A DNA stretch of 64,000 nt from Albifimbria verrucaria (taxonomy: Eukaryota > Ascomycota > Sordariomycetes > Hypocreales > Stachybotryaceae), in contig JAHREC010000018.1 of assembly GCA_020081605.1 (NCBI GenBank), positions 310,001-374,000 on the forward strand, in the 5' to 3' direction. Shown in pieces: positions 1-13,081 of this stretch. The notes beneath the pieces were generated by a model. The model was not told where the DNA came from. It made no database searches and worked only from the letters and a program-made list of their open reading frames with translations. The number at the start of each line of letters is the position of its first letter. Position 1 is the stretch's first letter. The position numbers and the translations under genes were made by a program.

Positions 1-1751
1 CATCGCGATGTCCTGATATGAGCTCAATCCCAAGACGTTAATAGCAGCTTCATACTGTATGATTAGTCCAGAGATTTCAACAGACCACTTTTATTGGTGC
101 AAGAGAACAACACGTAGTGGACACGAAATCCTTTCTCGCTTTTGATACGGGCTTCATCCCACTTTCTTTGTATGGCTTAACCCAATGCCCCTATAGCCTG
201 CACGAGCTACAAAAGGCGCTTATGCCATGCATATCTCTATCAAGGAAGGTATTCAGAGGAATGAGAAGGATAAGAACAAGCCATCCGAAACAAGGAATAA
301 ATTTGAGTGCCATGCATGCGCCTGTTTCAAATCCACGCTTTGAACGACCCAACGAAACTGCTCCATGCTCCTCCTAAAGAACGTTTGGTATATTGAGCCC
401 TACATAAAATTCCTTTTTAGTCCCTGTTTTCATATCAAGGTAGAAGCTTAGCCAGCCTATATAGACGCAGATACGTGTGTTGTTTTCTGGTTACGATCTA
501 CTTCAAACCAATATCGAGACCTTACATCATTGAGAATTAGTTCCATAGAATCATTAGGTACCTATGTTAAGTCTGTTTTCAAAATTGCGTCACTGGGTCT
601 TATTTGGATTAGCATCCAGATGAGCTGGAAATGGATATGCGAGTCTAGGTAGGATGGATACAATATTTATGTACATTAGATCAGAATGTGCAACATTCAA
701 TCATTCACACACACTGACTTTGTCTCTATCTATGCGATTTATCGTCTTATTAAGGTCGTGTCATCATTTGCGCGTGGTCGTACTTTCAATCTACGAAACT
801 GGTAAAAGCAGCAAGATAAGCATTGACTTTAGAAATCAATCGAGAGCCAGGGGTATTCCAAATATATGGAAGGGCTTGCAAACTGGTTTGTGATAGCTAT
901 AATAGTGATCTTACTCATTATAAACAGCTAGGCCGCAATACGATACTGGGTTCGAAGCTGAAAGATTGGTTTATGCACATAGTACTAATAGGAGTGCTGG
1001 GATATTGTTGATCTGCTACATCTTGTGCAGCCTCGAACAGTCATGGAGATATGCGATGTGAAACGGAGAGTGGGTAATTGTAATGAAGGCATGAGTGGTG
1101 GCATCGCAGTACCTCCAGTTGCTTCACTGGTATGGCCAATTCAAACGATCCCTCTTCTGAACTTTCAGCTGATTATATTACTAACCAATCTCTCTTAAGT
1201 AGCCTCAATCAATTTTAATCCAGTAATGGGTTTCAATCGCGTTGGAGTGATGTGCAGCGAATATAAGGTAATGATCGTCCCCTTTACGCGTTATTATTCG
1301 AGGATAAATTGTCATCATTCTCTCGGGAGCTCCATGTTCCGCCTGTGATATGAGCTAGAAAGAATTGCGCACATGGTCACCAAACCTGCAGAAAACACTA
1401 CAAAAACAAGTAGGATTTACCAGTATTGTTTCAGAAACTAGCATGCCATAGTGCCCAAGCGGAACGTTGCTTTGTCGATCATTCTTTTCTCACTATTGTG
1501 ACTGCCAAGGCTTGTGCATTCATTGATTGTATACAGTAGATCACATTAGAAAGCGAATGATATGAGTGAAGTCAGTAAAGATCATCAGGCAGGATACTCA
1601 TGATTCGAGGAGAAACTATGGGTATGCCATATGGTGGCCGAAATGGGAAATATGTATGTTTTCTGTTTGCGGAGGAAAATATCGTTCAACGTCTGAACAT
1701 TCTTGTGATATCCAAAACGTTCAGAACAGACGTTAAGAGTATGAAAGGAAT
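1..1751. other. Gene-free AT-rich stretch
   Basis: I see no convincing coding region, RNA gene or repeat here. Open frames are short, with composition typical of chance frames. The right end is the presumed promoter region of the pectate lyase. Confidence 0.6.
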
Positions 1752-1759
1752 TATAAATA
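1752..1759 (+). promoter_or_regulatory. TATA box of pectate lyase
   Basis: A TATAAATA match lies 136 bp upstream of the pectate lyase ATG at 1895, a plausible distance for a fungal core promoter with a short 5' leader. This is inferred from position and sequence only. Confidence 0.45.
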
Positions 1760-1894
1760 GATGTTCAGTCCGGCTGAAGGAGACTGTTTCCAAGTTCCTT
1801 TGCACATTCTCGACACAGAAGCAGCCAGTCTCTGAGCAACATACCGGCACCCGGACCCTGTTTCATTCGAAAGATAATTTTCACCATTTTCACC

Positions 1895-2979
1895 ATGAAA
1901 TTCACTCCTGTCATCCTGTTCACAGCCGCAGCTGTCAGCTCCCTCTGCATAGGATTGATGTTCGAGAAGTGACAAAGCGTCAGGCTGCTGAGGCTTGCCC
2001 CATTGGCTACTGTCTCGAGAATGGAGGTACCAGTGGTGGTTCAGAGGGCGAGACTGTTACCGTTAGCGACCTTGCTGGTCTCACAGAGGCAGCAGAGAGC
2101 GAAGGCCCCTTGACGATTATTGTGAACGGTTCCATTTCTGGCAGCGCTAAGATTCGCGTCGCCTCTAACAAGACCATATTTGGGGAGAATGGAGCTTGTA
2201 AGCCCCTGAAATTGCTCGTTATCGTCAAGAGAATTTGACTTACTAACATAGACCAACAGCTCTTACAGGGATTGGCTTGTATATCCGCCGCGTGAATAAT
2301 GTCATTATTCGAAACTTGGCTATCAGTAAAGTCAATGCCGATAACGGAGACGCAATCGGCATTGACGAGTCTCTCAACGTTTGGGTTGACCATGTGGATC
2401 TCTCTGGCGACCTGAGCGGCGGAAAGGACGACCTCGATGGTCTCCTTGACATCACCCACGCAGCTGATTGGATTACTGTCTCTAATGTCTATTTTCATGA
2501 CCACGTAAGTCGATTAGGTATCTCTAATCCAGTATTGGTACTGACACTTTCAACAGTGGAAAGGATCTTTGATTGGTCACTCTGACAGCAATGAAGATGA
2601 AGATCTTGGCGCCTTGCACGTTACGTACGCTAATAACCACTGGCACAATATCAATAGCCGTGGCCCTTCTGTTCGTTTCGGAGTGGTTCACATTGTCAAT
2701 AATTACTATGATAGCCTCATCGACAGCGCCATCAACTCGCGTATGGATGCCCAAGTGCTAGTTCAAAGCACCGCCTTTATCAATACCCCGAATGCCATAT
2801 TCTCTCGCGATTCCAAGTTCACTGGTTATGCCATTGTTGACGATGTGGAATTTGGTAGTTCGGAGAATACCGTCCCTGAGGGTACTCTTACCCCCGAGGC
2901 GCTACCTTACTCAATTCCTGTACTTGGTTCAGATTCTGTTGCCAGCCGCATTCCTGAGTCTGCTGGTAGTATCCTATAG
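1895..2979 (+). CDS. Secreted pectate lyase (PL1 family), frame broken near the N terminus
   Basis: This is a polysaccharide lyase family 1 pectate lyase, which cleaves de-esterified homogalacturonan by beta-elimination outside the cell. The start at 1895 gives a hydrophobic secretion signal (MKFTPVILFTAAAVSS), followed by a short propeptide ending in a KR dibasic site just before QAAEACPIGYC. The conserved PL1 stretches IGIDESLNVWVDHVDL and SDSNEDED are present. Introns are 2198-2259 (TACTAAC branch site) and 2505-2556. The signal peptide and the mature enzyme lie in different frames; the shift is around 1945-1955 and fits one missing base. With that base the exons sum to 972 nt (323 residues), normal for the family. 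Past the break all motifs are intact, so the gene may be functional and the break an assembly error. Confidence 0.9.
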
Positions 2980-4315
2980 AGGAGCTAAGGTGACGGTCTG
3001 TGACTTGACCAATCACACACGGTTATAGCAATAAATATGAGGCTTCTGGCACATGTGGTGCAATGCGCGTTTCTCTTGTTTGCGAGAATAACATGTTTTG
3101 GCTGATGAAAAGGTAGAGCACACCTGGATATATTATGACCGTTAGGTCGGCCCAGATCCATAAGACTCGATTTGTAATTCGTATTTGGCTATAAGCAGTG
3201 AATATGAGTTTTACATACTATCTTATCATACTTGGTCAATCTGCTTATTCGTCTGCTTGGAAAATAGAGAAACAGCATCACACCTTACTCATGAACAGTA
3301 GCGGAATGGAACTCTAGACAAACAAAGTAGTAGCTAAAGCTAACCTTGTTGGAAATTCACTGATGACAGATGCATTGCACTATTTCCTGCCACCTTAACT
3401 ACTCCACCTCTTTCGTTACATGTATGAATAACATAGCTTAGTCTAAGTGTTGATCTATTGGCTATATCATTATTTTTCTGAGTTTCGTGGATGCTCAATG
3501 AGGTGAACAACGTGACTAAATATTCACCAAGAATGCCCATAATCTGTCCCATTTTGGTACTGTTTTGATAGGTGCGTATAGGAGTTCATATTCATGTGTC
3601 ACTCTCTTCTGAGCTCTACTTATTGGCTAATCATCGTGCCCATGAATGGTGCTGTGACGAGAATGAGTTACCTCAATGGGTCTTCGATTAGTCTGGTTAC
3701 CCTAGAGATCTGGCGAAGTATGTAAGATCAAGGGTAAAAGATATTGGGTTACAGACCTTTGAAGAGAAACAATGTATTTGACCTCGCTAACCCAGCTTGT
3801 GACATCAGCATAATATAATCAACTCAATCGATTATGTGAGGTTTATGAGAAGAATTAGCAAGAAAATATGAATCCAACCCAAAGGACCTTATGTTTTTAC
3901 AAACAGGGAAGAAAGAGCAGGATAGGCACACATGTTCAAGACAAGGCGACAAGCAATCAGCACAATGGGCTTGATTAGCGCCTTTCCCATTCGTTGTATT
4001 ATCAATCAAGGTTTAACATGCGCCTTCACATGAATGAATATTTCTCCTATAACATCGTATTCCAGTGCTGTTTGTCTCGTGGCAGGGAGTGAATATTTTG
4101 TGACATAAAACGCATGCAAGGTGGCGTATCCAAGTTCCACTTGGGTTTGGCAGAATTGAAACTAACACAGGTCAGTCGTGGACGCCTGTCAAAGTCACAC
4201 GAATCACTTCTTTAAGTACGTTCATTTCCTTCCAATATGATCATGACTGGCTCTGCTTTGGAATAGATTCAATGCTATGAAAGCTATATTTGCTAAGTGG
4301 TTGTGGGATCAACCT
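2980..4315. other. Intergenic, 3' sides of two convergent genes
   Basis: No gene, RNA or repeat recognised between the stop of the pectate lyase and the stop of the rhodopsin-domain gene. AT-rich, with only short random frames. Confidence 0.6.
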
Positions 4316-5661
4316 TCAGTGTACTCCATTTTTATCATATGTCCTCACCGTCGTTTCGGTGGTAACGAATATATGCTTAGTGTCCTGGTTGCTTGGCGAT
4401 TGCCCGTTGCTTTGCACGTAAACTGGATGCATATTTCCTTGTAGACTGGAATCTAGATCGTGGAGCGCGAGCTCCTCCTGACTGATACTGCGTGGAGTAT
4501 TCTTAGGCTCTTTGAAAGCGCCCCGTGTACGGCTACGTGATTGTATAGACTGAGAACCGTAACGTTCGTAAGTAGGTCGGCTACTGTGGTTCGAGGACAT
4601 CCCTGGTATGACCTTGGCAGCTAAGGGTCGTAGTGTGGGCAATGAGGCACAGATGATAGCGCAGTTGAGTTCAATTGCGGACCAGATGGCGGCCCCAACA
4701 TTGTCCCACGGTGGGTCTTCGCTTTCGACGGCTTCTCGTAGTGTCCATATGCGGTAGATGGAAATGATGCAAACGCTGTAGACATCTATTAGTAACCAGA
4801 GAGCAAATGCAGATCACACGACGTGTACTGACAAGAAACCCAGGCTGAAGATGAGCATAACTATCACTTTCTGTCTTGTCCGAAGTTGTAGCTTTAGAAC
4901 AGAAGGTAACGGAAGGCAAAAATGAGCACATCCGTTATAAGGCTCATAGCGGACGAGAAATACCATACGGGAAGTGTATCGAGACACCACCTGGCGGTAC
5001 TAGGCACAATAAAGGCGATTGGGAGACATGACATGCCAAGCAGAGCGGCTTGGAGACAAGCCCAACCAACAACCCCAATAATGGCCCAGAAGCATATCTT
5101 CTGCATCCAATCGGTTTGAAAAATGCGACGATATTGAAATAGGAAAGAAATCTTGACCACATTCATGCCGATGTTGTAATGCAAAATGCTAACGTAAAGG
5201 TACTGTCACATATACCTGTGAGTTTCGCTCGTGATTGTGTATGTTTATTATGCTCGTGAAACAACGTACCTTGAGCTGGTAACCAGTCTCATATAATGAA
5301 ACAGCTTCTTTGTGCCTGCCCATTCCATATTTCTCTTCTACACAGAGGTAGGCTACGTCAGTATTCGTATTGCCGACAACCAAGTGGAGAGCCTACCCAT
5401 GCAAGTCGATACGGAAACAACGATGGAAAATACCTGCGAATACAATCAGCTCCTGTGCATTCAATCCACGCACTGGTTTAGTGGAAAATGATTTACCATA
5501 GCCAAAACAATCGTCCAGTCATCTGCTCCGGGAGAGGAAATCAAAACTAGCCGGGTGTAGAGCCGCATAAGAAGGATGATACCCGAGAAAACAACAAAGC
5601 CGACAGCAACGCCTATAAGGAGAGGCCCTTGCGTCTCTGTAGGAACCACGACATCAGTCAT
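4316..5661 (-). CDS. Fungal rhodopsin-domain integral membrane protein, five exons with a 19-nt microexon
   Basis: This is a seven-helix membrane protein of the fungal rhodopsin-domain superfamily (SAT5/Pth11-like region), a large family of mostly unknown function thought to include receptors. Start ATG at 5661 (MTDVVVPTETQGP). Helix 1 is followed by the typical GADDWTIVLAM, then YGMGRH in the first loop, and a polar C-terminal tail. Inferred exons are 5497-5661, 5434-5452 (19 nt), 5270-5352, 4833-5202 and 4316-4775. All introns are GT-AG, and the phases work only if the microexon is used. In exon 4 the frame breaks near 4907-4915, where a run of two T on the coding strand should be three. 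With one base restored the coding length is 1098 nt (365 residues). The ligand is unknown. Confidence 0.8.
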
Positions 5662-8082
5662 TTTCGTAGAGGTCGTCGCCGCCAGAGGCGGAGGTTGTGA
5701 GGCTCGACGAAGACAAACCCTCGCATGCCCAGGTGTGTAAAGGAGCTCCGAGGAACGATTCCAACGTGGGATCAGCGATCTTATCATAATAATAGTATAG
5801 ACATCGGTTGAAACGAGGCCTAAGCCATTTGGAGCATTTCTTATTAGGGCGTTCCTATGAACACTGACGCATTAAGCTAATGTTATGTCACTTGGTGAGA
5901 ACATTTTTACTGGCTGTAAGCTGTAGAAATTTGTGACTACTTGCTGAGTGCCCCGCAAATACCGGAATCAAGGGGACAACCTCCTGTGTTTCACTTCGCC
6001 TATGAAGCCCTGTTTGGCGAAGTTGGAACCCTGGCAGCACTAATGGCCATCTCGTATGGTTACAACCACCCCATAATTACCTCAAGAGGCTGTATTGACA
6101 TGGTTCCAGGACCCTGGCTCCGCGGAATCTTGCCACCCGGGGTCCCTTGCAAAGGTCCGAGCGGCTCTCCAGCCGGGCTTGTCTTGTTCCAGAGCGGACT
6201 AAGCCATGCAGAGTTTTCCAAAATGACATGGTCAGGACGCAGCACACCTGGGGTAGTCGTGCACTGTGAGGCCTCTCAAGGAAAAAAAGAAAGAAAGAGG
6301 GAAAAAGAAAAGATGTGGACAGCTGAAGAGTGAACCATCGGCCAATGATGATACTATATAGGGCATATCCATTCGATGCCTTGGCGAAGAAGGCCTGAGG
6401 TCCCACTAGTTAAGAATAATGATTTTGACACTTCGTGAGCTAGCGGTCGATCGATAGATGAGTGGTCCCGTCCCCGCAAAACCCCGTGCAAGTGTGTGCT
6501 AGAACTCCAAGCTAGAACTCGACACCGGACGTGCCGCCGATGGCCACCAGGGAAGTGCGCTGACTGATCTGGCAATGATACAAAGGGAAGTGACCAAGGG
6601 TGAAAACCCTGACTAGATAGTCTAGTCTGACCCGTCACTCTCCCACAAATCGGAACATGGCCCGTCATTGGCAAAGGTGGGCACAGTGCTGGAACAGTTT
6701 TCGTTTATGTTTATGTTGGTCTAGATTTATACACTAATATTGCAGTCCCTCGTTTGTCCAAGGTCTTTTTGACGCAAGATCAGAATATCCGAATAGTATA
6801 GTAGCCTTTGGTGTAGAAAATTCAGGACCAGCGGCTCGCACCCGCCCCAAGTTCTGCAATGAAACCCACCAGAGAACCAACTCAATGAAGCCCTTGAAGT
6901 CCTGAGCGCAGATTCCTGCCGGATATACAGGGTCTTGCGCCATCCATCACAAAGCTAAGCCTTCTGAGGTACTCCGGCCCGAGCTGAGCAACCCCTCATT
7001 TCGGATAAGTTAAGACCTACAGTTAGCGAGTGTTGGTTGTGCACCACACATGCCTAAGCATGGCAAGGAATCGATCATCCAGGCACTGGATTGCTCGGAT
7101 GTCCAGGGACGAGTCAATCCATGACCGGTGAAGAAAGAGCGAGTCGCGTTGGTAAACGCTTGGTAACAAATACGCGCAGAGCATGAGCTGCATCGCCTCG
7201 CCATCGAAAGTGTCAAGTCTATCAACTACGGTAGTTACAAGACATCGATTTTGTATGAGTCTGGATGGCTCGATTTCTTGGCACAAGACTGTCGCAGACG
7301 GTGCACACCACACAAAGTTGCGGAGAAAACGAGACCCTGGCGTCTCCGTTCCGGGTAGCAGTCAATCTCCAAGGGGCGCACAGGTTCGTCGAGTGCCTCA
7401 TATCCACTTCCTTTCTCCGTGGTTATTAAACAACCATTTAATATAGAGACTTTACGCACCATAATCGGGTTTATTAGCGACATCCCCAAGCAGTGTTGTA
7501 ACATTGAACAAGTCAGTATTAGCAGACTAAGATATTCCCAACTGCTTTCGCGGGCGGCGTCTGCGATCTACTGACTCTCGGTGGCATACGAGTTGGCGCT
7601 CTTGGTATGTGGAAACAGGCATGAATCGGGAACTATCAATAAGGAACAAATGGTCTTAGTCTCAACGACAAGTTCCGTTAGCCTTGTTATCTTGCAATTA
7701 GACATTACCCTCGTATTGCTGCCGTGTTTTGAAGTAAGGAGGGAAGTGACATGGAGATGGGGACACTGAGGGATTATCCGCGGGGAAGGACGACCCAAGC
7801 AGGGATCTGGAGCAATCTTCACCTCATAGGTGGCGATGATTGGCTATAGGATGGCACTTAAGTCTGAGTGCATATGGCCATTGAATTGACAGGGTTACTG
7901 ACGCTATCGACTGATGTGACCACGGCAATCTCAGCACTGGCCAACAAGTGTTTATCCTCAGCATCTGCAGGTACAAATGACTCGCGTCTCCCATGCTTTT
8001 GGTCAACCCATTTCCAAGGAGGGCATCTTGTGTTTCTAGTCAAGCACATTGCTAGAAAGGAGTATTAGCAGTATTTGCTCTC
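5662..8082. other. Intergenic; possible decayed coding stretch inside
   Basis: No intact gene. Between about 6.7 and 7.8 kb the minus strand holds several open stretches in changing frames with protein-like composition (see separate entry). The rest has no recognisable feature. Confidence 0.45.
6734..7504 (-). pseudogene. Possible decayed or frame-broken hypothetical protein
   Basis: On the minus strand, neighbouring open stretches at 7235-7504, 7023-7313 and 6734-6943 overlap in different frames, as real genes in this window do where a base is missing. Segments such as GYEALDEPVRPLEIDCYPER and FDGEAMQLMLCAYLLPSVY look more protein-like than chance. I do not recognise a family, see no clear start, and cannot place introns. 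It could equally be coincidence in a GC-richer patch. Confidence 0.2.
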
Positions 8083-9933
8083 ATGATGCTCCTGCCCACC
8101 TGGTTGGTTGTCTCGGCGGTGGTTGGTGCAACCGCTGCCGCAGTACCGGAAACTTATGACTACGTGAGTTCTACCCTACTCGAAAAGTAATCCCCAAAAC
8201 CATGTTTTGTGATGAGGAAATCAGAGGGCAACACTAAGTTTCGTTTGACAATAGATTGTCGTTGGAGGTGGTACTGCTGGCTCAGCACTTGCGGCTCGGC
8301 TCAGTGCTGGCCTACCTAACCACAAGATCTTACTTGTTGAGGCAGGGCCCGCTGCTCCAGATGAGCTGCGCATAAATGTCCCTGGATTGCGTGGTTCCAT
8401 CTTAGGCTCGTCTTATGATTGGAATTTCTCATCAATTGCGCAGCCTGGCCTCGGTGGTCGTAAGATTGATGTCAACCGGGGCAAAGTATTGGGCGGGTCT
8501 TCTGCCATGAACTATCTATGCTATGACCGGGCTTCATCCGCTGAGTATGATGCCTGGGGTGAGTTGGGTAGCACTGGATGGAATTGGAAGGCCATGATCA
8601 ACGCCATGACCAAGTCAGAGAATTTTACCGGTAAAGACGGTGACATCCATGGCGATCGTGGCCCTATCAAGACTACGTACAACCGAATTGTCCCTAAAGT
8701 CCTTGAAACCTGGAAGCCATCTGTCAACAAGCTTGGTATTCCTATCAACGACGGAAAGTCTCTGGGAGGAAAGCCAATTGGAGTTATGTACCAACCAACC
8801 AACATCGACACGACAAACTGGAGTCGCTCATACAGCGCCAGCACTTACCTTCGCAGCCGCCCTGAGAACCTCATCATAAAAACAAACACTCATGTTGCAA
8901 GAGTTTTATTCTCCTCGAAGAAACCCTTAAGCGCTACGGGAGTGCTCCTGCAGAATGGGGTCACAATTAATGTCCGCAAAGAAGTCATTCTTTCGGCAGG
9001 GTCAATCCAGAGCCCTGGGCTACTTGAACTGTCTGGAATTGGCCAGGCAGCTGTTCTTAAGAAGGCAGGCATTAAGCAACTGCTGGATCTACCTGGAGTT
9101 GGTGAAAACTATCAGGATCACATTCGTGTTTCGAACACCTACCGCCTCAAACCTGGTTACGAATCCTTTGACCCTCTCATTTATGATAACCAGGGTGCTT
9201 TTGCAACGGAGGAGTTGAACCGCTGGCTACGCAACGAAGTCTCATGGTATGACATGACGACAAGTGCGTATAGCTTTTGAACTGGAAACAACTTGGAAAA
9301 GGGATCCAAGAACGCCTCACTGGCTTTGCAAAGGCTGCCTCTAAGACTACCGTGGACAAGAAGAAACTTGAATATCTCACGAACCCCGCCATTCCGCAAC
9401 TCGAATTTATTCTAGAAGCCAACTATGTGGGAGCTGCAGGCTATACTGGCGGCAAATTTATCACCATCTTCTCGTCTGTGATGCACCCCATGAGCCGTGG
9501 CAGCGTACATATCAGCACGATAAATCCCGGCGATAAGCCAGTCATCGATCTGAAGTATTTCAACAATGAGTACGATATCAACGCCATCATTGAAGGCTCG
9601 AAATTCGCTCGCAAGATTGCAAACACAGAACCTATGCGATCTATATGGGAGGCGGAGACGGAACCTGGTCCGAGTGTCCAGACTGATGCACAGTTCCGCG
9701 AATTCGCGTCTAATACTGTCAACAGTTTCTATCATCCGATTGGTACATGTGCTCTGTTACCTAAGAAAGACGGAGGTGTAGTCGACTCAAACTTGATTGT
9801 TTATGGAACATCTAATCTGCGTGTGGTGGATGCTAGCATTATTCCTATCCAGATGTCGGGTCATATCCAAACCGCCGTATATGGCATCGCTGAAATAGCG
9901 GCCCAGAAGATAATCTCAAAAGCTTTGAGCTAA
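8083..9933 (+). CDS. Secreted GMC oxidoreductase (AA3-like), one frame break
   Basis: This is a glucose-methanol-choline family flavoenzyme: an FAD-dependent oxidase or dehydrogenase of alcohols, sugars or aryl alcohols, probably secreted. The ATG at 8083 gives a signal peptide (MMLLPTWLVVSAVVGATAAA). One intron, 8164-8254, falls right before the FAD-binding motif VVGGGTAGSALAARL. The GMC signature region GKVLGGSSAMNYL is present. The two active-site histidines are visible in FYHPIGTC and SGHIQTAVYG. The frame breaks at 9275-9278, where a run of four T would keep frame if it were five. With it restored the protein is 586 residues, normal for the family. The substrate cannot be called. The choice of this ATG rests on the signal peptide and correct intron phase. 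Confidence 0.9.
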
Positions 9934-12900
9934 TGAACGAGGTCTGTCTGCTGTAAAGTAACTGAAGCATTAATATTATAACAGATTTATCTATGTTCTT
10001 GTTGGCCTTAACTGGGAATTTGTGATAAATATAGTCTTTTTAAAGTCGGCATCAAACCAATAATGATAACTTCCTTGGAAATTGGCTATTGGTAAGAGCC
10101 GTAGAGTTTAGCTTATAAAGCCAAAGTCTTCTAAGTGGCGAGCTTATGATCCCACATTGATTCATCTGTTGATTTGTCGAAATAACGAATTGTGTATGAG
10201 CACGGATGTACTGTCCAATTATTCGTTTACTCAGAGAAATATACTCTCTTTGGCCAAAGTGGTTGGACCGGGTTCTGTTGTTACGAACATAGAAGTCCGT
10301 TTACCATGGTGTGTATGTGCTAGGCAGCGCTGGCTATTAAGCAGAATATATCCGCTTGGATATAAAAAGAAAGTGTATTGCTAATGCTTACCTATCATTT
10401 ATTCTGTTCATTCGGCTATCTCTTTGAGGGTAAGACTATAGCGGTTTACCAGATCCTATAAGAAATACAAATATGCAGTTTTACTTTGAAACATGAAGAC
10501 GATTCTTACTTCCTACCCTCATAGTCCTATACTGTATGAATTAATCACATAATGAATACTTGCAGGTAATGAGTATTATTACTTCTGTGCTATTACGCTA
10601 ATATACGCACCCATACGATTTATACTTGTCAATAGCTGTATCTGTACTTTCTAGCATAGCTCAAAGATCCAAAGTTACAACAGTGACTGACGAAGCGTCT
10701 TTCCCAGAGAGCTATAAAATACAAGTCAGATGAAAGTTTTATAGATATTCAGGTTATTTCGCTTATTTCTTGTATGCTCGTCAGTAAGTAACGGGTGGAG
10801 TTGGGGAGGATAGCAGTAGATTTTGACGTCAGAGTAGAAGTTAATACTCTGTTCACTCTCATAGGTGCTGGAACAAATAATTCGAGCGTCGAATTTACTC
10901 CTACTAAGCGCTATATTAATATATTATAAGAGACTTGAAGTTCACAGAATAGGCATTTATTGTGAAGGTTGAATGCAATGAGTTGTACCTCTTATTCGTC
11001 CATGGCCAGCCAAGCTGGGGTAATGAAAAGACTGACAAGAGCCCGTCAAAGTTGAGTTGAATGTGCATGTCTTACTTTTTCGGTTTAAGGCTAAATGGAA
11101 TATAAATCCAAGGCAACCGTCTTCACAAATGCAGCTGGATCCTATAGCGTCTGTCAGTGGCTTTATGGAGGGTTGGCTGAGACGTCTTCCTTTGTACTTA
11201 TAAGGCATTTCTTCCCTTGTTGCAATAACCTCGAAGTGCTTATGATTGCTATCTTACTTCCAGTGTCATGGGGTAACCCCACAAACACCTGTTATCAATT
11301 ACGAAGGGACATCTGGACATCTGGATGCGCCGAAATGTCATCTCGTATCAAATGATGAGCTTGGTGGTAAGCGAGGACCGTGGATTCAACCTAGTCATTA
11401 GGCCAGTAACATGCTTGAATTAAAGCTGGTTTCACCAAAGCCACTTGTGAAAGCTAGGACATGCATCGCTTCATTTACAAATGATGTAACATTTGAGGCA
11501 TTGGGAAGAAGCGTATGTCTTATGAAACGCCATCATGGGGCTGCAAAGAAGGGTTGATAAGAATAAGATGCAGCTGTTCCTGTAAACACAATACATAATC
11601 TGTTACCTCGTCGTTACGGCAAAAGGCATGGCTCCTCTGGAACACCACTATGCCCATCAATGGCCTTCAATGGTTCCTTCGGAAGTTGAGTTGAAGGCAG
11701 TTCTTAGATGCAGGATCAGACGGAAGATCTGGGCCAGAGAAGCCCTTCATTTGCACGGCCCTGTATCAAAGAGGACTTCAAATTGAAAGCGCGCATTTTA
11801 GCCTGCGAATCATTCTCGGGGTAGTTTGCGTGATTTGCTTATCAAGAGACAGTAGTGTGTAGCTGATAATGGATAAACACCACAGCTTCAAGAACTAAAT
11901 CATAACGTCATCATGGCACATGAGCAGATGATAACATTGCATCGGAAGTCATCTAAATTCTTGTTTTCTGTCTCAGCTTCATGGCGCAGTTGAGAGTTTC
12001 ATCACGAAATCGAGGGATTTTTAGCCAAGGACTCATTTCATACGTCGTTTCTTCCGAGTTTGCTCGATGATATCATTCTTGGCATCTTGGCTCTTTGAAT
12101 TTCCGACCTGGGACAATTTTACACGGAGATTGGTCCCGTATCCATTTGTTAATTGGCCGAGCTTGACCGACAAAATATTTCTCACTGTGATTTGGTCGGC
12201 ATTCTTAAGTTTGTTTCACAATAGGCCTGGAGCGGAGGATGCGGCTCCGATAGGTGCCAAGGGTGCTAGGGCAGCAAGGGGCTCTGTCCATCTCCTGGCT
12301 CGTCTCACCCCTGTGTAGCCTTGATGGCTTACAGTCACTGCAGGTGGGCTTGTGAGTTCTTGGCAAGCGAAGAATCTGTATCTGAATATTTGGTTTCTGT
12401 TGAAGCACTGTCGTTTAATCCATTACGGATGCTTAAACGGATTCTCAATCATGTTGAGAAGTTTTTGGCTTCGACAGGTCTCGAGGTTGCCTATTGTGTG
12501 ATATACTACATAATCTTGGTATATGCCAAGTCTGTTCTCTCCGACAAGGTCAATTGTATTAAAAGTTGAACTATAAAAAGACGGAGTGAAAACAGTATTC
12601 GCGACTTTAAATTGACAAACCCCACATGGCAATAAGCGCCAATTCGTGTTGTGGAAAAACTCAACATTATTAATCGGGGTTGCTTCTTTCGTCGACAATC
12701 CACCCTTGTGTTCACTAACCTCCGTCGATCATGGAGTAAAGATCGACGTTGATGGACCGAACCCAAGTTGCCAACATCAGTATTGATCGACATACTCGGA
12801 TGGGAGGACGCGTGCCGCAATATGTAGATCGGAATAGGAAATAGATAAGCCAAAATTGCTGCAAGTCGGGGAATAGGAAGGGTTGGATGATTAGTCGAAA

Positions 12901-13081
12901 CTTGTTGCAATACCTGGCGATGTGGTATATATGGTGGAAGTTCATCCTCACGATCCAAAGTGTCTTCACCCTCACTTCCATCAAGTCGCTCTTCTGAGGT
13001 TGAAAGCCGGCCTTAAAACACCATTGTTCTTCCGACCAATTCAACACTACTTGGCTTATTGAATATCTAAAGACAAGCGCA
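9934..13081. other. Gene-free stretch, AT-rich in its left half
   Basis: About 3.1 kb with no supported gene. The part from roughly 10.4 to 10.95 kb is strongly AT-rich. A TATAAAAAG match near 12.57 kb is about 510 bp from the LPMO start, too far to assign confidently. Confidence 0.55.

Noticed and set aside
5941..6333. 130-codon open frame on the plus strand
   Set aside because: Starts with a non-ATG codon, ends in a Lys/Glu-rich low-complexity tail from simple sequence, and shows no domain.
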